From: Hydrogenimonas sp. SS33
Lineage (GTDB): Bacteria; Campylobacterota; Campylobacteria; Campylobacterales; Hydrogenimonadaceae
Direction: 5' to 3'
DNA length: 64,000 nt
Assembly: GCF_040436365.1 (NCBI RefSeq)
Contig: NZ_AP026369.1
Span: forward strand, 124,001 to 188,000
Part shown: positions 8,461-14,484 of the stretch, in pieces
How positions within the stretch are numbered: the stretch's first letter is position 1
Layout: the number at the start of each line of letters is the position of its first letter
The notes under the pieces: model-generated
Told to the model about the DNA's origin: nothing
Seen by the model: only the letters and a program-made list of their open reading frames with translations
Database searches by the model: none
Made by a program: the position numbers and the translations under genes

Positions 8461-9192
8461 AATCGCCTGAAACTTCCCCTTCTGCTGCTCCTTGCGGCAC
8501 TGCCGCTCTTTGCCGTCGACATTCCCACCGTCAACCTCTCCCTGAGCGCGCCGGCGGAACCGAAAGATCTGGTCAATACCCTCAACATCGTCATCGTTCT
8601 GACCCTGCTGGTTCTGGCTCCCTCGCTGATACTGGTCATGACCAGTTTCATCCGACTCATCGTGGTTTTCGCCTTTTTGCGGCAGGCCCTGGGAACCCAG
8701 CAGACACCGCCCACGCAGCTGCTGGTCTCCCTGGCGCTGGTCATCACCCTCTTCATCATGGAGCCGATGGGGAAGGAGGCCTACAAGAACGGCATCAAAC
8801 CCTATATGGACAAAAAGATCGGGTATGAAGTGGCCTTCGACAAAACGGTGGAGCCTTTCAAGAAGTTCATGCTGCGCAATACCCGGGAGTCGGACCTGGC
8901 GCTTTTTTACCGGATCCGCCATCTTCCCAACCCAAAAACGGAGGCGGATGTGACGCTGCCGATTCTGCTGCCGGCGTTCATGATCAGCGAACTGAAAACC
9001 GCCTTCGAGATCGGGTTTCTGATCTTTCTTCCCTTCCTCGTCATCGATATGGTCGTCAGTTCGGTGCTGATGAGTATGGGTATGATGATGCTGCCGCCCG
9101 TGATGATCTCCCTGCCGTTCAAGATTCTCATCTTCGTTCTCGTGGACGGGTGGCATCTGCTGGTGGGGAATTTGGTCGAAAGCTTTAAATAG
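8458..9192 (+). CDS. fliP: Flagellar export gate protein FliP
   Basis: Core pore component of the flagellar type III export gate in the inner membrane. It starts with a cleavable signal peptide (MNRLKLPLLLLLAALPLFA), as usual for FliP. The conserved blocks follow: LNIVIVLTLLVLAPSLILVM, SFIRLIVVFAFLRQALGTQQ, and near the C-terminus FMISELKTAFEIGFLIFLPF, IDMVVSSVLMSMGMMMLPPV and PFKILIFVLVDGW. 244 residues is normal. fliP lies in the same neighbourhood as glmU in Campylobacter. Its stop codon is the first three bases of a degenerate heptanucleotide array. Confidence 0.96.
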   Translation: MNRLKLPLLLLLAALPLFAVDIPTVNLSLSAPAEPKDLVNTLNIVIVLTLLVLAPSLILVMTSFIRLIVVFAFLRQALGTQQTPPTQLLVSLALVITLFIMEPMGKEAYKNGIKPYMDKKIGYEVAFDKTVEPFKKFMLRNTRESDLALFYRIRHLPNPKTEADVTLPILLPAFMISELKTAFEIGFLIFLPFLVIDMVVSSVLMSMGMMMLPPVMISLPFKILIFVLVDGWHLLVGNLVESFK

Positions 9193-9247
9193 TGAACGCT
9201 GAAAAGTGAACAGTGAACGGAAATCGGGAAACGGGAATAGGTAAAAG
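9192..9247 (+). repeat. Degenerate heptanucleotide tandem array after fliP
   Basis: Eight consecutive 7-base units begin at the last base of the fliP stop: GTGAACG, CTGAAAA, GTGAACA, GTGAACG, GAAATCG, GGAAACG, GGAATAG, GTAAAAG. Unit length is invariant but sequence drifts around a purine-rich G-x-R-A-A-x-G pattern. Confidence 0.8.
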
Positions 9248-9262
9248 GAGTGTTAGGTAGCG

Positions 9263-10375
9263 ATGGAGTGTAGACATTTCGGGGAGTGCGGAAGCTGTAC
9301 GTTGTATGAGAAGCCCTATCCTGCGCAGGTGGCGGGCAAAATGGCGAAACTTAGTACGATGTTGTCCCCTTTCTATCAGGGAAGCATCACCCCCTTTCCC
9401 TCACCCCGGAGCCGTTACCGTGCCCGGGCGGAGTACAAAGTCTTTCATGACGCGTCGGGCTGCCATTACAGTATGCGCAGGATGGACAAAAAGGGATTCG
9501 TGACTCTAAAGATGTGCCCCATGGTTATCGAGCCGATCGAGGCGCGGATGTGGCGGCTGATGGAGGCGGTCAACGAAGAGGAGACGCTTTCGGAGAGGCT
9601 TTTCGGCATCGAATTTCTGGCGGCGACCACCGGCGAAGTGCTGGTGACGATGCTCTACCACCGCAGGCTCGACGAAGCGTGGGAAAAGGCGGCCGGGGCG
9701 CTGCAGGAGAGGCTGGATCTGCAGATCATCGGACGGAGCCGGAAGCAGAAAATGGTACTGGCGAAGGAGTATGTCACCGAAGCGCTGGAGGTGGGCGGCC
9801 GGCTCTACCGATACCGCCACTACGAACAGAGCTTCACCCAGCCCAACCCCCATGTGAACCGCCAAATGATCGGCTGGGCGATGGCCCAGGCCCGGCGGTT
9901 CGGAAAAGGGGACTTTTGCGAACTCTATGCGGGCGCGGGCAATTTCACGATTCCCCTGGCGACCCTTTTCCCCAAAGTGATCGCGACGGAGATCTCCAAA
10001 CGCTCCATCAAGGCGGCGAAGGAGAATTGCGGACTCAACGGTATCGAAAACATCACTTTCGTCAGAATGAGCAGCGAAGAGTTCACCGAAGCACTGGAGG
10101 AAAGGCGGGCATTCAACCGGCTCAAAGAGGTGGCGCTGGATCGTTACGACATCGGTACCGTTCTGGTAGACCCTCCGAGGGCCGGGCTGGACGAGGGAAC
10201 GCGAAAGCTCATCGCCCGCTTCGACACGATTCTCTACATCTCCTGCAACCCGGAGACCCTTTGCCGGGACCTGGAAACCCTGAACCAAACCCATCGCATC
10301 ATGGATGCGGCACTTTTCGACCAGTTTCCCTATACGGAGCATATGGAAGCGGGTGTGGTGCTGGTTAAAAGGTGA
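9263..10375 (+). CDS. trmA: tRNA (uracil-5-)-methyltransferase TrmA
   Basis: S-adenosylmethionine-dependent enzyme making 5-methyluridine at position 54 of the tRNA T-loop. The N-terminus (MECRHFGECGSCTLYEKPYP) is the TrmA-type cysteine cluster. The methyltransferase domain (about 190-370) has ELYAGAGNFTIPLA as the SAM-binding loop, VLVDPPRAGLDEGT, and the catalytic cysteine in ILYISCNPETLCRDL. 370 residues is typical. The start ATG has a nearby TTAGGT and is preceded by the heptad array; the stop codon begins a second such array. TrmA rather than RlmD is favoured by the short N-terminus without a TRAM domain. Confidence 0.9.
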   Translation: MECRHFGECGSCTLYEKPYPAQVAGKMAKLSTMLSPFYQGSITPFPSPRSRYRARAEYKVFHDASGCHYSMRRMDKKGFVTLKMCPMVIEPIEARMWRLMEAVNEEETLSERLFGIEFLAATTGEVLVTMLYHRRLDEAWEKAAGALQERLDLQIIGRSRKQKMVLAKEYVTEALEVGGRLYRYRHYEQSFTQPNPHVNRQMIGWAMAQARRFGKGDFCELYAGAGNFTIPLATLFPKVIATEISKRSIKAAKENCGLNGIENITFVRMSSEEFTEALEERRAFNRLKEVALDRYDIGTVLVDPPRAGLDEGTRKLIARFDTILYISCNPETLCRDLETLNQTHRIMDAALFDQFPYTEHMEAGVVLVKR

Positions 10376-10421
10376 AACGGGAAACGGAAATCGGGAATGG
10401 GGAAGCGGAAATGGGAAATAG
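10373..10421 (+). repeat. Degenerate heptanucleotide tandem array after trmA
   Basis: Seven 7-base units starting exactly with the trmA stop codon: TGAAACG, GGAAACG, GAAATCG, GGAATGG, GGAAGCG, GAAATGG, GAAATAG. Same unit length and same drifting consensus as the array after fliP 1.1 kb upstream. Confidence 0.8.
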
Positions 10422-10422
10422 G

Positions 10423-10443
10423 AGTCAGCGCTTTGCGCTGACT
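10423..10443 (+). terminator. Perfect 9-bp hairpin downstream of trmA
   Basis: AGTCAGCGC, loop TTT, GCGCTGACT. The stem is perfect and GC-rich, but no T-tract follows, so it is either a weak or Rho-assisted terminator or simply a structural element next to the palindrome at 10451. Confidence 0.4.
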
Positions 10444-10450
10444 TCGGGAG

Positions 10451-10607
10451 TGTTATACCAAACCCCAACAAACCCTAACAAGACATTGGGGGCGTGTGTT
10501 TGGATAGCGTTGCGATTTGAGAGGCCGCGTCCCGCAGGGCAAATCGCACTCCCGCGTACCAAACGCACGAACACAATGTTATCTTTTGAATGGGGATTGG
10601 TATTACA
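10451..10607. repeat. 157-bp imperfect palindromic element
   Basis: The two arms are inverted copies of each other: left TGTTATACCAAACCCCA, right (reverse complement) TGTAATACCAATCCCCA. Internal blocks also match, ACATTG...CGTG.GTTTGG and TGCGATTTG on both sides of a GC-rich centre near 10530. It could fold into one long hairpin. Its right end supplies the TAA stop of the DUF2780-type gene. Termini differ from the other element families in this window. Confidence 0.7.
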
Positions 10608-11103
10608 GGAAGGCGCTCCACGCCTGTTTCAGAAGCGCCACATTCTCCGGCGTGGCATACTGTTTGATATAGCCAAGAAGAGCAGGGGCGAATTTGGAGA
10701 TCATGGAATTGTCCATGCCCAGCATTTTGAATGCCTGGCCCACCATGTCGGTGTTGCCCATCATGCTCATGGCGCCGTTGACCAGGCCGCTGTTGTTCTT
10801 GACGATGCCGCCGAGGCCGGGAACGCTGCCAAGAAGCTGCGTGTAGTTGCTCTGGGGCATCTGTTGCGCCGCGGCGTTCATCAGAGCGGCGGTCCCGCCG
10901 GCGGCCTGCTTCTGGGAGATGCCCAATTGTCCGGTGAGTGAGGAGAGAAGCCCGGACGCCTGGGAGGTGTTGGTGGAGGCGGTGGCGGGGGCGCTCTGCG
11001 ACGGCCGGTTCATGCTGCCGACACTCTTGACGGCATCGTCGAAAAATCCGGCCTGCAGCGAAAGCGACGCAGCCAGGGTTGCTATGGCGACTTTTTTCAT
11101 CAT
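10603..11103 (-). CDS. Exported DUF2780-type protein
   Basis: 166 residues starting MKKVAIATLAASLSLQAGFF after one extra Met, a typical Sec signal peptide with likely cleavage after the alanine of LQA. A Ser/Thr/Ala-rich linker (about 30-50) follows, then an all-helical domain with LSSLTGQLGISQKQAAGGTA and LLGSVPGLGG, the pattern of DUF2780 (VcgC/VcgE-like) proteins of unknown function. The start was set at the ATG preceded by AAAGGAA; the longer reading has no signal peptide at its N-terminus. Its TAA stop lies in the terminal repeat of the palindromic element at 10451-10607, so the last residues may have changed when that element arrived. Confidence 0.8.
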   Translation of the reverse strand: MMKKVAIATLAASLSLQAGFFDDAVKSVGSMNRPSQSAPATASTNTSQASGLLSSLTGQLGISQKQAAGGTAALMNAAAQQMPQSNYTQLLGSVPGLGGIVKNNSGLVNGAMSMMGNTDMVGQAFKMLGMDNSMISKFAPALLGYIKQYATPENVALLKQAWSAFL

Positions 11104-11149
11104 TTCATTTCCTTTTCGTTGAAGATATTTGAATTTTAACATTATTTAT

Positions 11150-11278
11150 GGACTAATGTTGCGTAATGCATGAGCAAAGCCCATGCTTTTGTGGGGACAA
11201 AGGGTTTTTCCTGCACCCCCCTAAAGCTACGACATCGTAGATTTCGAGAAGAGGTCACACTTTTTGCGTAACGTCTGG
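11150..11278 (-). repeat. Hairpin-array element, copy 1 (minus orientation)
   Basis: A diverged member of the ~125-bp family. On the minus strand it shows the outer stem (GTTACGC with GTGTGAC, paired through G-U wobbles), the TCGAAAT/CTACGATGTCGTAG region, the GGGGGGTGCAGG motif, a decayed GGGGAC hairpin and the GCATG-GGCTTTGCT-CATGC stem-loop. It starts about 7 bases after the stop of the rhodanese-domain gene. Confidence 0.75.
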
Positions 11279-11285
11279 GTGTGAA

Positions 11286-11807
11286 TCACTCCCCGCCGCT
11301 CGGCAAGCCCGAAGCTCTCCATCCGAAAATGTAGCCATCTTCCAGGTTGTAGACATTATCGAAGCCGTTTTTCGCCAGTTTGTTGGCGGCATAGACGGAG
11401 CGCTCTCCACTGCGGCACATGACGATGATGGGGGCATCGAGTTTTCCGTGGACCGCTTTTTTGACATTCTCCACGAACTTTTTGTTCTCGTCCATCAGGG
11501 GGCGGTAGGTCTTTAACGGATGGACCGCCTTGTGCTCTTTGCGCTCCACCGCCGCCACTTTCATACGTATCTTCACCGGGGGCATATCGACACGCACGAA
11601 AAAGACGGGGATGTTGACGCTACCCGCCGCATGGCCAACATAGAGAAACTCCACCGGGTCGCGCACGTCGATCAGTATGGCCCCCTCCTTCTGCATCATC
11701 TCCGCCGCATCTTTGGCCGTGACATCGTCGTTGTAGGCCATCTCTTCGGCAAAGAGAGAGGCGCATGCCGCAAGCAGCAGCGTGATGAAAAAGAGAGATT
11801 TTTTCAT
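11286..11807 (-). CDS. Exported rhodanese-domain protein
   Basis: 173 residues with a Sec signal peptide (KKSLFFITLLLAACASLFAE) and a single rhodanese domain. DVRDPVEFLYVGHAAGSVNI is the start of the fold and the active-site loop is VMCRSGERSVYAA with the catalytic cysteine, followed by GFDNVYNLEDGY. It is therefore a periplasmic sulfurtransferase or sulfane-sulfur carrier candidate; a GC residue pair inside the signal (ACASL) is not a clear lipobox. It is divergent from the FeoA-domain gene, and the Fur-box-like operator at 11873 sits between them, so iron control could extend to it. Substrate unknown. Confidence 0.87.
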   Translation of the reverse strand: MKKSLFFITLLLAACASLFAEEMAYNDDVTAKDAAEMMQKEGAILIDVRDPVEFLYVGHAAGSVNIPVFFVRVDMPPVKIRMKVAAVERKEHKAVHPLKTYRPLMDENKKFVENVKKAVHGKLDAPIIVMCRSGERSVYAANKLAKNGFDNVYNLEDGYIFGWRASGLPSGGE

Positions 11808-11872
11808 AATCTACCTTTATAATAAAAATATTTTCGGCGAAATTTTACCATATTCGGCATATCTTGAAGTGT

Positions 11873-11927
11873 GATAATGAAAATGGTTATCAAATCTATT
11901 GACAAAGAGGACGCCATGCTTTATAAT
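11873..11927 (+). promoter_or_regulatory. Fur box overlapping approach to a consensus sigma-70 promoter
   Basis: GATAATGAAAATGGTTATC at 11873-11891 matches the 19-base classical Fur consensus (GATAATGATAATCATTATC) at 16 positions. Eight bases on lies TTGACA (11899-11904), a 17-base spacer, and TATAAT (11922-11927), both hexamers perfect. Transcription should start near 11934, 26 bases before the ATG of the FeoA-domain gene. Confidence 0.8.
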
Positions 11928-11959
11928 TGGACAAAATTCGTATGATTTCGAGGAGAGAT

Positions 11960-12205
11960 ATGAAGCCGATAACCCAATGCAAAATCGGATGCGAAGGCAA
12001 AATCGTGAAGATCAGGGCGCAGGAACCGGTGAAAGGAAGGCTCTTCTCTCTGGGGCTCGCGAGAGGAAGCCGCATCCGCGTGCTGGACCATACGTTGGCG
12101 AAACAGACATGGGAGATCGAGAGTGATGAGACGAAGATCGCACTCCGGGAGGAGGAGGCTTCATCCATCTTTATCGAACCGGAAAAGTGCGAATCCCAAA
12201 GGTGA
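11960..12205 (+). CDS. feoA: FeoA-domain protein (ferrous iron transport accessory)
   Basis: 81 residues forming an SH3-like FeoA fold: IGCEGKIVKIRAQEPVKGRL, FSLGLARGSRIRVLDHTLA and a C-terminal strand pair ending in a Glu-rich ALREEEASSIFIEP. FeoA proteins bind and support the FeoB GTPase permease. No feoB lies in the window, so this is either a stand-alone FeoA or one whose partner is elsewhere. I chose ATG 11960 because AGGAGAG precedes it by a few bases and because the upstream TTG at 11927 overlaps the -10 hexamer. Expression is predicted to be iron-repressed through the Fur box at 11873. Confidence 0.85.
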   Translation: MKPITQCKIGCEGKIVKIRAQEPVKGRLFSLGLARGSRIRVLDHTLAKQTWEIESDETKIALREEEASSIFIEPEKCESQR

Positions 12206-12224
12206 AAACTTTCGCTGAAATATC

Positions 12225-12770
12225 ATGAAATGCACGATTTCGCTCATCCCTTTTTCCGAAGTGCCGCAGCGCTATGCCGAAGCGCTGGCGAAGGGGCTTG
12301 AAGAGATCTTTTCGATGGATGCGGCATGGAGGGAACCCATACCCATGCCTTCGGACGCTTTCGATGCGTCGAGGAGTCAGTACCGGGCAACGAAGCTGCT
12401 GCAGAGGATCTGCCGACACAAAGATGAGCCCACGCAGATCGTTTTGGGGATAACCCGTGAAGATATTTATGAGGAGGGGCTCAATTTCGTCTTCGGGGTG
12501 GCGACCCCCGTCCATCGGTGCGCCCTCGTTTCGACGAAGAGGCTTTCCAACGCTTTTTACGGCCTGCCGGAAGATGAGACACTCTTTTTCCGGCGCCTGA
12601 TGACGGAGGCGGTGCATGAAATCGGCCATACGCTCGGGCTGGAGCACTGCCCGAATCCCCATTGTGTCATGCACTTCTCCAACTCCCTCGCCGATACGGA
12701 CAAAAAAGGGTTTCTCTTCTGCGCGGAGTGCCGCCGTAAAGTGGATCACGCCCTGGCTGCGTGCCGATAG
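12225..12770 (+). CDS. Archaemetzincin-family zinc metalloprotease (peptidase M54)
   Basis: 181 residues ending in the full archaemetzincin signature: HEIGHTLGLEH, then C-x4-C-x-M (CPNPHCVM) and a distal CxxC (CAEC) about 20 residues on. The first two His plus the third His bind catalytic zinc, Glu is the general base, and four cysteines bind the second, structural zinc of the family. No signal peptide, so probably cytosolic. The N-terminal region (MKCTISLIPFSEVPQRYAEA) matches the expected beta-alpha start. It follows the FeoA gene by 19 bases, so it may share the iron-regulated transcript. Natural substrates of bacterial members are not known. Confidence 0.9.
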   Translation: MKCTISLIPFSEVPQRYAEALAKGLEEIFSMDAAWREPIPMPSDAFDASRSQYRATKLLQRICRHKDEPTQIVLGITREDIYEEGLNFVFGVATPVHRCALVSTKRLSNAFYGLPEDETLFFRRLMTEAVHEIGHTLGLEHCPNPHCVMHFSNSLADTDKKGFLFCAECRRKVDHALAACR

Positions 12771-12791
12771 GCGCACCCTTCTTTCAGCCCT

Positions 12792-12804
12792 CTTTTGCTA
12801 TACT
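12792..12804 (+). promoter_or_regulatory. Extended -10 promoter for the CoA-binding gene
   Basis: CTTTTGCTATACT gives TATACT at 12799-12804 with an upstream TTTTG run, a form common in Campylobacterota promoters that lack a clear -35. The start site would be near 12811, and AAGGAA sits just before the ATG at 12834. Confidence 0.45.
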
Positions 12805-12833
12805 CCATACAATTTATCAGTTAAGGAAAAAGC

Positions 12834-13262
12834 ATGGAGTGTGAATTTCCCACCGTCAATGCCGATGCGGATGAGATCCGCCGGATTTTCAAAGAGGTGA
12901 AGACCATCGCCGTCGTCGGCCTCTCTCCCAACCCCTCCAAAGACAGCCACCGGGTCGCCAAGTACCTTCAGAGTGTAGGATACAAAATCATTCCGGTCTA
13001 TCCGAAAGAGGAGGAGATTCTGGGTGAAAAGGTCTACCGCTCTTTGAAGGAGATTCCCGGCAATATCGATATGGTGGACATTTTTAGAAAACCGGCGGCG
13101 GTCAGGCCCATCGTCGAAGCCTGCAAAGAGCGCGGCGATGTGAAGGTGGTCTGGCTGCAGGCGGGCATCGTCAACAACGAAGCGGCAGAAACGGCGAAAG
13201 AGGCCGGCATGAGAGTGGTGCAGAGCCGCTGCGCCATGGTCGACCACAGAAACCTGGCATGA
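12834..13262 (+). CDS. CoA-binding domain protein (YccU-like)
   Basis: 142 residues forming a single Rossmann-type CoA-binding domain: KTIAVVGLSPNPSKDSHRVA near residues 21-40, YKIIPVYPKEEEILG, and a C-terminal VVQSRCAMVDHRN with the conserved Cys-Met. Family members bind CoA in vitro, but their role is not established. It overlaps the ilvA start by 4 bases (ATGA), so the two are co-translated; this pairing is conserved in relatives. Confidence 0.88.
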   Translation: MECEFPTVNADADEIRRIFKEVKTIAVVGLSPNPSKDSHRVAKYLQSVGYKIIPVYPKEEEILGEKVYRSLKEIPGNIDMVDIFRKPAAVRPIVEACKERGDVKVVWLQAGIVNNEAAETAKEAGMRVVQSRCAMVDHRNLA

Positions 13263-14476
13263 TCGAGCTGCAGGATATCGAAAAGGCGCTGCCCAGGGTA
13301 CGGAAGGTCGCCGTAGAGACCCCCTTCTCCTATGCGCCGAGACTGAGCGAAGAGAGCGGGTACGACGTTTTCCTGAAGAAGGAGAACCTCCAGACCACCG
13401 GCTCTTTCAAGATTCGGGGCGCCTTCAACAAAATCGCCTCCCTGGGTGAGGAGGAGCGTGCAAAAGGCGTCGTGGCGGCCAGTGCCGGCAACCATGCCCA
13501 GGGCGTCGCCCTGGGGGCGAAATATTTCGGCATTCCGGCGACTATCGTCATGCCCGAAACGACGCCTCTGACCAAGGTGGACGGGGTGAAGTCCTACGGC
13601 GCCGAGGTGGTGCTGCACGGCAGCAACTACGACGAAGCCTACGCCTATGCCGTCAAATTCGCCCAGAAAGAGGGGCGGGTCTTCGTCCACCCCTTCGCCG
13701 ACGACGACGTCATTGCGGGCCAGGGGACCATCGCCCTGGAGATTCTGCGGCAGTGCGGCGACGACAAGCCCGATGCCGTGCTCGTCCCCGTCGGCGGCGG
13801 AGGGCTCATCAGCGGGATCGCCGTGGCCGTCAAGGCCCTTTCGCCCAAAACGAAGGTGATCGGCGTGGCGGCGGAGGGGGCGCCGGCCATGAAACTCTCT
13901 TTCGACGCCCGCAAACCCATCGACACCACCGGCGTGCGCACCATCGCGGACGGTATCGCGGTGCGGGACACGTCGCCCAAAACCCTCGATTACATCCTGC
14001 GCTATGTCGACGACATCGTCCTGGTCAGTGACGACGAAATCGCCAACGCCATCCTCTACCTGCTGGAGAAGCAGAAACTGGTGGTGGAGGGTGCCGGTGC
14101 CGTCGGCGTGGCGGCGCTGATTCACCGCCGCCTGGAACTGCCGGAAGAGGCGAAAGTGGTCACGGTACTCAGCGGCGGGAACATCGATGTCACGATGCTT
14201 TCGGTCATCATCGAAAAAGGTCTGGTCAAGTCCTACCGGAAGATGAAGCTGGTCGTGACGCTGCTGGACAAACCGGGCAGCCTGATGCGCCTGACGGAGA
14301 TCCTCAAGGAGGCCCAGGCCAACATCGTGCAGATCGGCTATGACCGCACCTCTCTCGACCTGAAGTTCGGGGATGCCTATGTCTCCATCGCCCTGGAGAC
14401 CAAAGGGAAGGAGCATCAGCAACTCATCAAAAAGCTTCTTCATGACAACGGGTACCGCTTCGAAGAGGAGCACTGA
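13259..14476 (+). CDS. ilvA: Threonine ammonia-lyase IlvA with C-terminal ACT domain
   Basis: PLP enzyme converting threonine to 2-oxobutanoate, the entry to isoleucine synthesis. The PLP lysine is in TTGSFKIRGAFNKI; SAGNHAQGVA is the substrate loop and VGGGGLISGIAVAVK the phosphate-binding tetraglycine loop. After about residue 325 a single ACT-like region follows (KLVVTLLDKPGSLMRLTEIL), the shorter regulatory arrangement rather than the double one of E. coli IlvA. 405 residues. ilvBN lie 3 kb downstream on the same strand, so the isoleucine branch is almost all here. Catabolic TdcB-type function cannot be excluded. Confidence 0.92.
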   Translation: MIELQDIEKALPRVRKVAVETPFSYAPRLSEESGYDVFLKKENLQTTGSFKIRGAFNKIASLGEEERAKGVVAASAGNHAQGVALGAKYFGIPATIVMPETTPLTKVDGVKSYGAEVVLHGSNYDEAYAYAVKFAQKEGRVFVHPFADDDVIAGQGTIALEILRQCGDDKPDAVLVPVGGGGLISGIAVAVKALSPKTKVIGVAAEGAPAMKLSFDARKPIDTTGVRTIADGIAVRDTSPKTLDYILRYVDDIVLVSDDEIANAILYLLEKQKLVVEGAGAVGVAALIHRRLELPEEAKVVTVLSGGNIDVTMLSVIIEKGLVKSYRKMKLVVTLLDKPGSLMRLTEILKEAQANIVQIGYDRTSLDLKFGDAYVSIALETKGKEHQQLIKKLLHDNGYRFEEEH

Positions 14477-14484
14477 GTCCCGTC

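Noticed and set aside
10372-10941. 189-codon plus-strand frame starting at the trmA stop
   Set aside because: It reads through the heptad array and the palindromic element and then runs antisense to the DUF2780 gene; no protein features.
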